From assembly GCA_009746045.1 (NCBI GenBank), contig RPFO01000086.1, positions 151,732 to 215,731 of the forward strand: DNA of 64,000 nt, read 5' to 3'. This DNA comes from Mesostigma viride. Taxonomy: Eukaryota > Streptophyta > Mesostigmatophyceae > Mesostigmatales > Mesostigmataceae. The position numbers were made by a program, and so were the translations under genes. This document shows, one piece after another, positions 1 through 10,061 of this stretch (positions are counted from its first letter, which is position 1; each line of letters starts with the position of its first letter). The notes beneath the pieces are model-generated. The model saw nothing but the letters and a program-made list of their open reading frames with translations, had not been told where the DNA came from and ran no database searches.

Positions 1-8
1 TATTATGT

Positions 9-1883
9 ATGTTCCTTCAGTTAGAAGTACAACAGATACCTAGCACTAACAATAGTGTGGATATAGATGTAAATACAGTGGATACAATAGGAGTAGGATT
101 TACTGAAAATGAAATAGTAAGATACATGGCTGTGATAGATTCCTCAAAAGTATTTGAAGAAAAGACTCCTTCTTATCCTCCTCCTCGTTCTGTTTTACAC
201 CGTGTAGTTATCAAGGACGGTGCAGTTCCTACGCACTCTCCGATGTATAGAATGGGCCCTACCGAGTTAAAGGAACTAAAACAGATTTTAGTGTCATTAT
301 TAGAAGCAGGATTGATAGAGCCTAGTAACTCCCCCTACTCAGCTGGTGTCCTGTTAGTTCCTAAGCCAAATGGCAAGTTTCGCCTAGTTACTGATTATAG
401 GAAGTTGAATGATATTACTGTGAAATCTAAATACCCTCTACCTCGTATTGACGATATATTTAATAAGGTTAAAGGTTCCACTTGTTTCACAGTACTGGAT
501 TGTGCGGATGGTTTTTGGCAGTTGCGGATAGCTCCTGAGGATTGCCATAAAACCGCCTTTGCTACCCCTTTTGGTCATTACCAGTTTAGAGTAGCGGCTA
601 TGGGACTCTGTAACTCGCCTGCCTCTTTTCAAATGTTAATGAATGAAGTGCTTAGACCTGTTATGGGAAATTCTCATCTTCCTCAGGTGTCCTCTGATCT
701 AAAGGATCCCTCCTTCTCCTCTGTTTCTTTATCTGAGCATGACCGTTCTTGTGCTCAAGCTTACTTAGATGATATTCTTATTTACTCTCCTGATTTTGAA
801 ACGCACCTACGTGATTTAAAGAAAGTATTAGAAATAATGGCTGAAAATTCTTTGTGGGCGCGCCGTGCTAAAGTGCGTTCGGGTAGGAGTGTCCCATTTT
901 TAGGGCACGTTCTGTCAGATGCCGGGGTCGCTACCGACCCGGATAAAACTAAGTCAATTCAGGAATGGCCTACTCCTACCGACGTTAAAGGTGTACGTAG
1001 TTTCCTAGGAATTGCTTCTTACTATAGGCGTTTTATCCCGCGTTTCGCCACTATAGCAGCCCCTATTAATCATTTATTAAAGAAGGATATCCCCTTTGTT
1101 TGGAGTAGTGAGTGTCAGTCTGCTTTTCAGTGCCTAAAATCCCTACTCCTTTCCCCTCCTGTACTCATCCTACCGGATACTACTAAACCCTTTGTTGTGG
1201 CTACAGATGCTAGTAAAGTAGCTATAGGTGGTGTCCTTCTCCAGGATCAGGGTCAGGGCTTACAGCCAATTGAATATATCTCTAGGACAATGCTCCCTGC
1301 GGAGCGTAACTATCCCGTCCACCAGCAGGAACTCTTAGCGGTGGTGTATTGTTGCCACGCGTGGCAGCACTTCCTTAAAGGTGCTCAATTTGATGTCTGC
1401 CTGAATGAACCCTGTGAGCTAGATCCTTATAGGTTAGTTATCCAAACGGATCATCGTCCCCTTACCCATCTTCTCTCCCAACCCAACCTTACCCCTCGGC
1501 AAGCGCGCTGGATGGAATTTTTAGCACAGTTTTCCCCTTTTAAACTTCAGTATGTCAAGGGTGTAGATAACATAGTACCAGATGCACTCTCTCGTCGTGC
1601 AGACTATTCCTTCTTCGAGGACCTTGATGTTCTCAATATTACTCTAGTTCCTACTACTATGGGTGTAACCCCTTATGGTGAACTACCTGATGATGATTCC
1701 TATGCCTACCTCTTTCATACAGCTGTTCGCATGCCTGATCTCCTTTCTCACGTAGGACTCTCTCTCCCGTGTGAGGCCCTTCCTGTGGCCTCGGTGGGGG
1801 GGGAGGGGAAAAATAAAATTTCTATACCGCTTAGCCATATAGCGACTAGGTCAGGAAAGTCTTATGAAAACGTAGTCCCCTAG
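9..1883 (+). CDS. pol: Gy1 reverse transcriptase-RNase H (5' partial)
   Basis: Copies element RNA into DNA and removes the RNA strand. The first visible ATG is only the first in the window; the frame probably continues upstream into protease. RT motifs run in order: LVTDYRKLN, the FTVLDCADGFWQL block near residue 165, the MGLCNSPASFQ block, and the catalytic YLDD near residue 252 (about nt 761). RNase H follows with ATDASK, the HQQELLAVVY glutamate and QTDHRPL, ending in PDALSRR. Two insertions stand out: about 30 Ser/Asp-rich residues between the SPASFQ and YLDD motifs, and about 15 residues before QTDHRPL. The frame stops at 1883, but integrase continues in the -1 frame with open sequence on both sides of a CCCC run. 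This is a one-base loss or a programmed shift. The family call is firm; the completeness of the protein is not. Confidence 0.92.
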   Translation: MFLQLEVQQIPSTNNSVDIDVNTVDTIGVGFTENEIVRYMAVIDSSKVFEEKTPSYPPPRSVLHRVVIKDGAVPTHSPMYRMGPTELKELKQILVSLLEAGLIEPSNSPYSAGVLLVPKPNGKFRLVTDYRKLNDITVKSKYPLPRIDDIFNKVKGSTCFTVLDCADGFWQLRIAPEDCHKTAFATPFGHYQFRVAAMGLCNSPASFQMLMNEVLRPVMGNSHLPQVSSDLKDPSFSSVSLSEHDRSCAQAYLDDILIYSPDFETHLRDLKKVLEIMAENSLWARRAKVRSGRSVPFLGHVLSDAGVATDPDKTKSIQEWPTPTDVKGVRSFLGIASYYRRFIPRFATIAAPINHLLKKDIPFVWSSECQSAFQCLKSLLLSPPVLILPDTTKPFVVATDASKVAIGGVLLQDQGQGLQPIEYISRTMLPAERNYPVHQQELLAVVYCCHAWQHFLKGAQFDVCLNEPCELDPYRLVIQTDHRPLTHLLSQPNLTPRQARWMEFLAQFSPFKLQYVKGVDNIVPDALSRRADYSFFEDLDVLNITLVPTTMGVTPYGELPDDDSYAYLFHTAVRMPDLLSHVGLSLPCEALPVASVGGEGKNKISIPLSHIATRSGKSYENVVP

Positions 1884-3478
1884 GACCTCCCCTTCTCTTC
1901 GGCAAGGCGGTAGGAGATCTCTTTAAACCTGTTCTGGATACTTCTGTAGCGATGCCTACCTCTGATCTTGAACGCCTTATTAGTAGATTTACGGCCACTG
2001 AGCCGGAAGCATTAGCTGCCATTGCTGCACATCCCCAACAATTAGGCAAGCACCCTTGTAAATTTGTAGGTGGGTTTTTATATGTGCAGATAGCAGATTC
2101 TCCCCCTCAATGGCGCCTGTATGTCCCTCCTATCTGTCGCTCCTCCTTGCTCTTTGAGTTGCATGACTTAGCTGCTCACCAGGGTGGTAAACGGGTACGG
2201 GACCTAGTAGCCCGCTCTTATTACTGGCCTTCCCTTTATAAGGATGTGGATGAGTATGTTAGAACTTGTCAATCTTGCCAGGAAATGAAACCCAATAATG
2301 TAGGACAGATAGCAGAACCTAGGACCTTGCCTGACCCTATCATGCCTTGGGATTCTATCATGATGGATTTTGTAGGACCTTTTAGAAAGAATGATAGGGG
2401 CAATGCCCAAATCCTTGTGTTCATAGATCGTTTTACTCGTATGTGCCATCTTGTGCCGTGTCCTTTAGAACTCACCGCACGTGATTGCGCACGCCTATAC
2501 CTCAATAATGTATATAGATATCATGGATTGAGTAGGCAGTTTATTAGTGATAAGGATAAATTATTTACCTCAGATTTTTGGCAGCAGTTTTTCGCTGCCA
2601 TCGGTACCAAGGTTACCTACGGTACTGCCTACCACTCCTCCTCCTCTCATTTAGTAGAGCGTCTTAATAGAGTAGTAGAAGAAGCGCTTAGGCACTATGT
2701 TAATGGCTCGGGTAGTGATTGGGAGGATTATTTATGTTTGGTAGAGTTCTCCCTCAACAATTGTCCCCAAGCTGCGCATGGATATACGCCCTTCTTCTTA
2801 GATACTGGGAGACAGCCCCTTACCCCTACCTCTCTCTTAGCTAGTCCTCTACGGGACAAGGATGATGTGTCCCGAGATACTGTAGAAGGTGTACAGTCCT
2901 TACTAGATAGAATGAAAACTGCTCATGACCACGCGATCTCAGGGTATCAAAAAGCTCAGGCTAAGTACCTTGCTAGGTTGCGTGCCTCCTTAGATAGACG
3001 AGCACCTGAGATAGAAGTAGGAGATCTAGTATTAGTAGAAGGCCCCCGTGTTGGCCGTTTTGCTCATAAGTTTGAAGCAGAACTGAAGGTCAAACTTAGG
3101 CCTGCCTTCTTAGGACCCTTCCATGTGTTGTCTAGGGTAGGAAATTTCTTGTATAAGGTCGATATCCCTACCTCTTGGCAAACGCATTCAAACACCTTCC
3201 ATAGGAGCCAGCTTAAACTGTACCACCCTAGTACGTTCGCTGGCAGGGAGTTAGCGCCTGCCCCTTTAGAGCATAATCCTGACACTGGGGAAGTAGAAGA
3301 CGAAGTAGAAAGCATCGTGGCCCATCGAGATATCAAAAAGGGCCGCGGTACCCAGCGTCAGTATAAAGTGAAGTGGATGTATGCTCGTAGTGAAGTAGAT
3401 AAGGTTTGGTATACGGAGAGTGAGCTAGATGGGTGTAGTCGCCTGCTGCAGGAATATAAAACCCTGCACAAGCTCTAG
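1884..3478 (+). CDS. pol: Gy1 integrase with C-terminal chromodomain
   Basis: Integrates the cDNA and probably guides it to marked chromatin. The conventional ATG is at 1952, but the frame is open upstream to about 1884 and reads on from the RT frame, so this is probably part of one polyprotein. An HHCC zinc-binding region is visible (HDLAAHQ ... CQSCQ). The DDE core has D in MMDFVGPF, D in ISDKDKLF and E in LVERLNR. A GPF-type module (FLGPFHVL) follows, then a chromodomain-like end with VESIVAHRD, QYKVKW and KVWYTE. Length about 508 residues from the ATG. The chromodomain marks this as a chromovirus. No internal stop is seen. Confidence 0.92.
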
Positions 3479-3554
3479 TCGTAGGCCTTCTCCTCTCTTA
3501 TGTTATGTCTGCTGTCGACGGGTGGTTGGTTGTCCCCTCCCCTCCGCAGCCGTC

Positions 3555-5862
3555 ATGACAGAGCCTACCCCTCCGGCTGAGAGCCCGCTGCCGTCCCTGC
3601 CCCTACCGGACCCTGAGCTGTATTTCGAGGCCCTTCCGGGCCGTTGGGTGTCGCGATCATGTTACCGGGGTGGCGTTGTGCAGCCGGCCCTTCAGGCCCA
3701 ACATGCGAGCTTAGTCAGGGCGGCCCTCTTCGGGGTCACGTGGTATGGTCCTTCCCCTGATGAGCCGCACCAGCTTGTCCTGCACGGTTTCGATGATGCC
3801 GGACACTGTTTGTTGGGGTGTGGTTCCAGCTGTCCCGCCTTGGGGCAGATAGATGCGGTTCTCCGGTGTTGCCGTGTGTTCTCCTACCTCTCCACTCCTG
3901 TGGGCCGTACCTGCCTACGGGAGGTGTTCCCGTGGCTTCCAGCTGAGGGTGATGCTGAGGTAGACGAGAACCCCTGCGACCTTTTACGGGCCGTAGAGTT
4001 CATGGAGATAGCTGATCAGTCGGCGGGACTAGCGGTTAGTGGTCCTACCCCTTCGGGCGCCCCAGCCGAGGTACATTATACTCCAGATTATTCTGCCTCG
4101 AGCGCTGCGTCCGCCTCCTCGGTGTCTGTCCTCCCTCTCCGGTCCCGTCGTCCCCTCGGTCGACCCGGGATGTCGCAGTGGAGCCTACCCCTTCGGGTTT
4201 GCCTGATCCTCTTTCGGCGACGGTCTCGGCTATGCAGGCTCAGATCCAGTCTTTGACCACGGCGTTTGGGGCCTTCCTTGCGGCCCAGGCGCAGGTCCCG
4301 GCCACGCCGGCTGGATCCGCGCCCCTACCCCTTCTGTCGCCCCGGCGACTACGGCTTCGCCCGCGCCCCCGCCTGCGCCCGCGGTCGCTGTGGTTCCGGC
4401 GGCTCCTGCGACTCCTGCTGCCTCTGCGCCTGTTACCGCTCTACCTGCGCCTACGCGGGAGTCTCCTGCCCCTGTTAGCTCGCCCTCCGTCGCTGCTTCC
4501 GAGCCTCCTCCCGCTCAGGCGCAGACGTCGCGGGGTTTCTTTGGCGATACTAGCGGCTTCCCAGACTTTGGGAGGGTGGTCCTCCGCAGAGGATTCCGGT
4601 TCCTGACTGGGGCCTGGATGGTAGTCAATCTTATGCAGGACTGCCTGTCCCTACGGGCCCCATTTTCAACATGTGGCCTGAGGGTGCACCGGCAACGGAG
4701 ACCGGCGCGCCTGCGTCGTTGGTGGGTCCGTCACGGCCCTCTCTGGCTTCAGGTCCGGCGCGACCTCCTGTTTTACCAGTGCCCCCTGCGTCGGTGTCGG
4801 CTCCTGCCCCTGCGTCAGCCCCTGCTCCGGTCCCTCCTCCTTCGGCCTCGCGGTCTTGGCCGCGGTTGTTCGGTCCACCGGTCAGGATCCTCGCGCCACC
4901 CGCGCTGCCGATTCCCTCAGGGAGTTGTCCCAGGGTGATCGGGACAGGGCTCCTTCTGTGGTGCACGCGACGCCGGAGTCGCGTGACACGCCCATTCCGG
5001 GGTATGGTATGTCCGCACTCGCCTGCCGACAGTGTGACCTGCCGCGCGCCTCTGCTGAGCTTGCCATCTCTCCCATGTCCTATGGGTTCTCCCAGGTGTG
5101 TCGGGCGCCCCGGGATCGTGGCCTACCCATTGAGACTGATCGGCCTCCGTTCGACATGGTTATTTTAGCTGATCCGGTGTTCGAGGGTGAGATCCTGGTC
5201 CGGCGCGTCCTGTATCGCTGGGCGAGGCGCCACAACGACTTGGACACCTACGGTGGGTTTCAGTGGGCTTACCCTCCCCTCTGGGCATTATGGCTTCGGA
5301 TGCCCTTACAGTAGAGTTTCCTGCGGTGCCGGGTGCGGCGTACACTACGGTCCTCCAGCCCATCCTTGAGTGGGATGCCCGCCGCCCGGCGCCTATCCCG
5401 GGCCAGGGTCTAGACTCCCGCGGTCACCCTCCTCCTCGTGCCAGCGACTACCTAGAGACATTCGGGTCGCGACAGTGTGTTCGTCGGTGGCGCTCCCGCG
5501 AGGTTCGGCACATCCGGTTGTGGCCGTCCAACGTGGAGCCCCTGGTGGACCTGTTCTTCCCGACGGGTCTGCGCCCTCGGATTCGGTATCATTGCCTCCT
5601 CCTGCGGGCCCTTTGCCTGATCGCGGTAGAGCCTTTCCTTCGCCTCTTTGCCTGTGGCTTTCTGGACTGGGCCCGTGGCCAGGTCGTCCTCACGCAGCAT
5701 AGGTATTACTGGGCCTTCCTGGGCCTCTTTCCTGACGGCGTGTGGGCCGATGTTTTCCTCACTGTAGATAGGCATGACAATGTTGAGGATGTGGCTCACT
5801 ACCAGGCCTACCTGGAGGTCCTGCTGGCCTCTCGTGGCACTTACCAGACGGATGGCCACTAG
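3555..5862 (+). pseudogene. Gy1 extra ORF downstream of pol, frameshifted
   Basis: This GC-rich region lies between integrase and the 3' LTR, where some Ty3/Gypsy elements carry an additional gene. The likely start is ATG 3555. Coherent protein-like sequence passes through successive frames, each step equal to loss of one base, near 4120, 4310, 4575, 4850 and 5280. The N-terminal part is compositionally normal (residues about 1-180), a long Pro/Ala/Ser linker follows, and the C-terminal part (about 4880-5862) is rich in Arg, Trp and aromatic residues with LFFPTG, a hydrophobic stretch near 5600-5660 and a stop at 5862. I recognise no family. There is no clear signal peptide and no convincing envelope-type transmembrane anchor, so I do not call it env. 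It could be a captured gene or a displaced gag-like protein. Confidence 0.5.
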
Positions 5863-6238
5863 ATAGAGGGCCTTAGGCCCGACCTGAGGGTGTTGTCCCT
5901 CCGGTATGTAGAGTCGCCCTCATATTCTGGCCAGTTGGTTGGCTGTTCTTGGTCCTTAGCGCTGATGTGTTTACTCTGTGTGTCCTGCCCAGTGCCGTCC
6001 CCCCGGCCAGGACTCCGTTCCAGGCAGTTAGGGGAACCTACCACCAGGCTTGGTGCTGGCTAACCCTACACCACCCGGCGTGGTGGTGGAGACCGTGTGA
6101 ACTATTGGTGCTTTGTATCTGGGATGGTCTATCGATTGTGTTGGTGTGTGCTGGGTGCGTTAGGATTATTTTCCTACCCCTCTGGTTCCCTCCTCTCTGC
6201 GTAGGGAGAGGGCTCCCTACCTTTTGTGGGGGGGGAGG
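5863..6238 (+). other. Gy1 3' untranslated region with polypurine tract
   Basis: No ORF is supported here. The last bases before the LTR (about 6227-6238) are almost all G with one A, the expected plus-strand primer just before TGTTACG. Confidence 0.7.
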
Positions 6239-6809
6239 TGTTACGTCGCGTAACAATTCGTTGTAGTTACGGACGTAAATTAGGTCCTTGGCCTCGGTTG
6301 TTCCTAGGTTACGTGCAGTTCTAGTTTGGACATGATTGTCCCCGTAACAGTACTGTGGTATATTGGGTGCCTTTGGGCGCCGCGCCGCGTACTATATTAG
6401 TGGTCCTTATCCTTTTGTAGAATGTAGTGGACAGGCGTGCATCTGTGCACCTGCTTGTGTTTCTGTGTTCTGCAGGCGAGGGCCAGGTCGGCCCGAGCCT
6501 GTTGGACCGTTGGTGACCATTTATGCACGTTCCACTCCTTGTGTGGTCACTCGGCGTGTGTTAAGTGAATTGACACATTTAGGCTTGGGTCACGGCAGTG
6601 TAGTTGTGTTTCCTTCCTCTATTCCTGGAGTAAACGGGTTTTGGTAAATGGTTGTATGGCGTATTATAGCAACACTTACGTTAATGCATTGAGATCAGCT
6701 CCGTCACGTTCGTCTTTCGCCAGAGGGTTAAGTAGAGGAGGCCTGACCAGTTTAGGTAGTATCAGGCCCATTAGAGGTAGAGGTGGAGGTAGATATCCGC
6801 GGCGTAACA
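6239..6809 (+). repeat. Gy1 3' LTR (571 bp)
   Basis: Begins TGTTACG and ends CGTAACA, a 7-bp inverted terminus of the canonical TG...CA type. The left edge abuts the purine tract. The right edge abuts minus-strand CoB integrase sequence. The paired 5' LTR is not in the window. Confidence 0.82.
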
Positions 6810-6856
6810 GGCATCTTCCACACAGGTCACCACCCCGTTCTGCCACTTGCCCCTCT
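6810..6856 (-). pseudogene. CoB integrase fragment, split by Gy1 and CoA
   Basis: Read on the minus strand, this 47-bp stub continues the CoB integrase that stops at 19698. Joining them across CoA gives the unbroken motif KRGKWQNGVVT, matching KRGSWHDGVVT in CoE. It is bounded on the low side by the Gy1 LTR. It shows that both Gy1 and CoA landed in the same older element. Confidence 0.8.
6852..6856. other. CoA target-site duplication, left copy (CCTCT)
   Basis: The 5-bp sequence CCTCT directly precedes the CoA 5' LTR and is repeated directly after the 3' LTR at 19693-19697. This fixes the CoA termini. Confidence 0.88.
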
Positions 6857-7484
6857 AGTTAATATTGCCTGGCAAGCAATATTATTCTACTAAGCTACTT
6901 GGCTTGTAGAGATTCTACTTCCGGTTACTACAATCCAGAAACGGGTTCATTCTGATGAGTATTGCTCGAGATATGAGCAAGATACTGTTCTACTACATTC
7001 TACTTGGATTCGGTGATTCTACGGTGGTTCTTCAAGTGACGCGTGGCATACGACGTCTTGTCACAGTGTACGATAGGACATTTAGTCTCCGACACTGCGG
7101 TCTATTCAATGCTATTGATTAGACGTAACAAATAGTGACAGGACTTGTGCGACAGGACACTGATGTGACTATTTATGGATAACGAGTCGAGATCTGCTGG
7201 TCCAGAGTGAAGGACAGCAATATTGTGAGATGATCTGTCCTATCAGTCATCTGGATGTGACTGCGTCACAATTAGTATATAACGAGCAGGACGCTGCCAC
7301 TTGGTAGCACCACTTTCCCTGCACCTGTGTCCTCGCACCTTCGGCGACGGTTCTCACGTGCCTCGTGTGTTCTGTGCTGGTAGCCATAACCAGCAACGTA
7401 AACCTATTGATTAATATAACTACTTCCTCTGTAGATATTAATCAGTGCAGGCTGAACCACAGTTCAGCCACAGTTTCGTTAACT
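6857..7484 (+). repeat. CoA 5' LTR (628 bp)
   Basis: Begins AGTTAA and ends TTAACT (6-bp inverted terminus), not TG...CA. It matches 19065-19692 at every position I compared. An AT-rich TATA-like stretch (AGTATATAAC, about 7274-7283) may be the promoter core; this is inference. Confidence 0.93.
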
Positions 7485-7565
7485 CGAATTACAAGCGAGT
7501 TCGTAATCTACTGATTACGGCATTGATTTCTGGTGTCGGCAATTTTTACGGTGTTTTTCCATTAT

Positions 7566-8133
7566 ATGGGAAACACGCGTGAATATCGTGAGCCATCTCC
7601 CGAGCGTGCGTCGGCTCCATCGTCTTCAGGTTTTAATTTCAACGTTCAACGTACTTACGGCGTCAACTGCTGCGCTGCATTCGCGTGCTGTTCAACCTTC
7701 GCTGTCTCAAGCGCTCGTCAGCCGGCCGCCAGTTTCTAACGATCTGCATCAGTTCGTCGACGACCTTACTCAAGATTTGGAAATCCTGTCGGAAAATTCC
7801 CATATTTTCCGAAGGCTTGCAGCTTCGGGATCAGACGAGCAAGCTCAAGTAATTTCGGCGCTTCGCACCTACGGCTTGGGTGTTCTGGCGTTGGCGACAG
7901 CGTGGTCTGGAATTTCGGCGACTCTTCCGGCTGTCGCAGTTCCGGTTAGCAACAACGGGTGGGCGTCGTCAGTCGACGGTATCATAAACGTCGCTGCTTC
8001 GATTCAACGGCAATCAAACGCTGAGGAGCCAGGTGAAAACAGCGAGGGGCTTCCTGATTTATATCCGAGTATTGTGCAGCAGATTTTGGATAACGTATTG
8101 CAGTTTCCGCGCGACGATATGAGGCTGGATTAA
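7566..8133 (+). pseudogene. CoA leader ORF upstream of gag, one frame change
   Basis: A short reading frame between the 5' LTR and gag starts MGNTREYREPSPERAS at 7566. It moves frame around 7640-7730 into a segment that runs to the stop at 8133 (NDLHQFVDDLTQDLEILSEN ...). The C-terminal part is helical-looking and acidic, and resembles the CoG leader (63428 onward), where WQQLLDEV aligns with LHQFVDDL. No known domain is recognised. Because similar ORFs occur at the same place in CoB and CoG, it is probably a real element protein or an N-terminal gag extension, broken here. Confidence 0.55.
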
Positions 8134-8286
8134 ATTTTCTGTTATAATTAACAGAGAATTAATTCAGGAAAATTTTTTTTTTCTTGGTTCCAGAGCTTAA
8201 GGGATTAATTTATTAATTCCCCAGCAGTATTCTTCCTTCAGCATCGGCATCGGCATCGACAGTTGTCATCGGCATTCGCAGCGACC
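8134..8286 (+). other. CoA spacer between leader ORF and gag
   Basis: 153 bp with no supported ORF. Contains a T/A-rich stretch and repeated CATCGG units just before the gag ATG. Confidence 0.5.
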
Positions 8287-9361
8287 ATGCAGGGTTTGGA
8301 AGACGGCGAGATACCCGGCGAACAAATGCTGCGGGGTCAGAATGTTAATCAGAATTTTAATCGTCCAGCAGCAGCAGAGCAGCCCCGCAGAGCCAAGGCC
8401 CAGGAGGGCTTTGCTATTCTTAACCAGCTTCCCAGTCTCAAGGAGCACTGGACTGTTAAGGATAAGGATATTACCATTAGGCACCTTAAGGGATATAAGG
8501 GCTTGTATAATGGTAACAATCCTCTGCAGGTGCTGTGTATGTCTCAGTACCTTCTTAAGTGTCCCAAGAGGGTGCAGAAGTATGTAAATGATAAGTTTGA
8601 GGATGGAGATTCCTGGGATGTTTTTATAGCTGAGTTTGAGGTGTTCCTAGATGATAAGAGGGCTAGTGATGGCTCCTTTTGGAAGAAGGAGTACATTGAT
8701 TTCAAGGCTGAGGGTCTGATTCTGCAGGCATTTGAGGATTTTCAGGAGCTCAGGCACAATTGTGCTGGCAAGGGGTATGTAGTGTCAGATGAGATTGCCA
8801 TGGATGATTTCCTAGGTAGCCTGGGATTGGATGAGGTCACCTTGGATAACCTGCAGGTGCACATGCGTACATGCACCACCTGGGCTGCTATGGTGGCCAA
8901 GATCAAGGATTATTTCAGGGGCAAGTATGTGGGAGGCAAGAAGGAGGCAGACAAGGCCAGGGAGAAGCAGAAGGAGAAGGATAAGGTGGATGTGGCAGCT
9001 GCAGCAGGGGGCAGTGTTCCCAAGGTCAAGGGCAACCAATGGGGGGGCAGCCCTCCAACGGTTATGGTCCACCAAGGTCAGGGCCTTCCAAGCGGGGGGC
9101 TTCCAGGCCAAAGGCTTCAGTGGCTTCAAGCGTCGTGGAGGTCCTTCCCAGGAGCAGCCAGCGGCTCAGCGTCCCAGATTTGATTTCAACAGGGTGGGGT
9201 CCCAGCGGGGACCACCTGGGGTGGGGACACCTCGTATCACATGTTATTTCTGTCACCAGCAGGGCCACATCCGTAAGGACTGCCCTAGCTGGCGTAAGCA
9301 AAGGGGCCAAGGGGGTATAACAACCCAACCTGACAGGCTCAGCCTTCCCTGGGCTTGCTAG
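8287..9361 (+). CDS. gag: CoA Gag with CCHC zinc knuckle (frameshifted)
   Basis: Structural protein of the virus-like particle. I take ATG 8287 (MQGLEDGEIPGEQM); the frame is open slightly upstream only from a TTG. The capsid-like core holds WDVFIAEFEVFLDDKR and QAFEDFQELRHNCAGKGY, which align with the CoE/CoF Gag (DTWAAFMTRLRVFLSDKR). A Lys/Glu-rich basic linker follows. The zinc knuckle CYFCHQQGHIRKDC (C-x2-C-x4-H-x4-C, about 9243-9284) lies in another frame. Two frame steps occur at G runs (G7 at 9041-9047 and G6 near 9096), each equal to loss of one base. These may be assembly homopolymer errors, slippage sites or decay. The frame with the knuckle stops at 9361. Confidence 0.82.
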
Positions 9362-9419
9362 GGTCCGCCACTAGGGAGGGGGCTAAGAGTGACCCCCCAT
9401 TACTCTGGATGAAGTTGAT

Positions 9420-10025
9420 TTGCTCCCTGCACAGGTTGAGAGTCTCCCGCTTAAGGTTGAGAGTCCCCCTGCACAGGTTGAGGGTGCATCCATGGAGGAA
9501 GAACACAATGGGGTAGTGACTGGGTCTTCCCACGTCACCATGATGGTGAAAGCAGTTACCACAAGGCAACAACGTTCCCACATGGCTCTTGGAGGTAGTT
9601 TGCGTACTCCTTCAATGTTGGAGCGTGGAAGTCCTGCCTTAGGGCAGGAAGCTCCTTTAGAGGAGGAGGATGAGGCTGATGGCCTGAATGATGCAATGGG
9701 GAGCTTGGTTGTAAGAGAGAGTGCTGTTCCAAGCACCTCACCTGTATTTAATAAAATGTCTCTTGTGTCAAACATTGCATTGAGATTGCATCATATGTTT
9801 GGTCATGCTGCCCAGGCACTCCAGTTTGCAAGGAGACTGGGAGGGACATCTTTGTTTAATGCAGTAAAGCAGGTTGCTGAGGCTTGTTCCTGTAGGCTGG
9901 TTGCTCCCAAGCCTAAGAAGTCTCATGTCAGACAACCTGTGTTGCAGCCTGGATATGTACAATGTGATATCCAAGAAATCAGGAAACTGATTTTGTTGGT
10001 GGGTGTTGACAGATACACCAAGTAC
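9420..10025 (+). CDS. pol: CoA Pol, pre-integrase zinc domain and start of integrase
   Basis: N-terminal half of the CoA integrase region, cut by T1. A low-complexity stretch with repeats of Val-Glu-Ser-Pro comes first, then the zinc-binding pre-integrase domain LHHMFGHAAQ ... ACSCRLV (His pair and Cys pair). The first catalytic Asp is in VQCDIQEIR, followed by VGVDRYTKY. At 10025 the coding sequence meets the T1 terminus and resumes at 15375. No DSGA-type protease lies between the zinc knuckle and this domain, unlike ordinary Copia elements. The first codon is uncertain; ATG 9420 is in the frame, but the protein may be translated from gag. Confidence 0.82.
10022..10025. other. T1 target-site duplication, left copy (GTAC)
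   Basis: GTAC here and at 15375-15378. Keeping one copy restores the reading frame of the CoA integrase (DRYTKYKVLELL, as in CoE DRYTKYKTLEIL). A 3-bp duplication (TAC) is also compatible. Confidence 0.7.
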
Positions 10026-10061
10026 AGTACCAACCCGCGGTAACGCAACTAGTTACGCAAC

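Larger units (their letters stand above)
1..6809 (+). mobile_element. Gy1: Ty3/Gypsy chromovirus, 5' end outside window
   Basis: The order RT-RNase H, integrase, chromodomain is that of Ty3/Gypsy chromoviruses. The 5' LTR and gag lie upstream of the window. The 3' LTR (6239-6809) follows a purine tract. After 6809 the sequence turns abruptly into minus-strand Copia integrase (CoB), so Gy1 is inserted in that older element. The expected 5-bp target duplication next to the 3' LTR would be GGCAT (6810-6814); its partner is outside the window. Confidence 0.9.

Noticed and set aside
3429-3554. Start of the post-pol ORF at ATG 3429
   Set aside because: It overlaps the end of the integrase-chromodomain frame; ATG 3555 lies outside it and gives a natural N-terminus.
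3555-5862. Envelope gene
   Set aside because: No signal peptide, cleavage site or C-terminal membrane anchor could be supported; the position alone is not enough.
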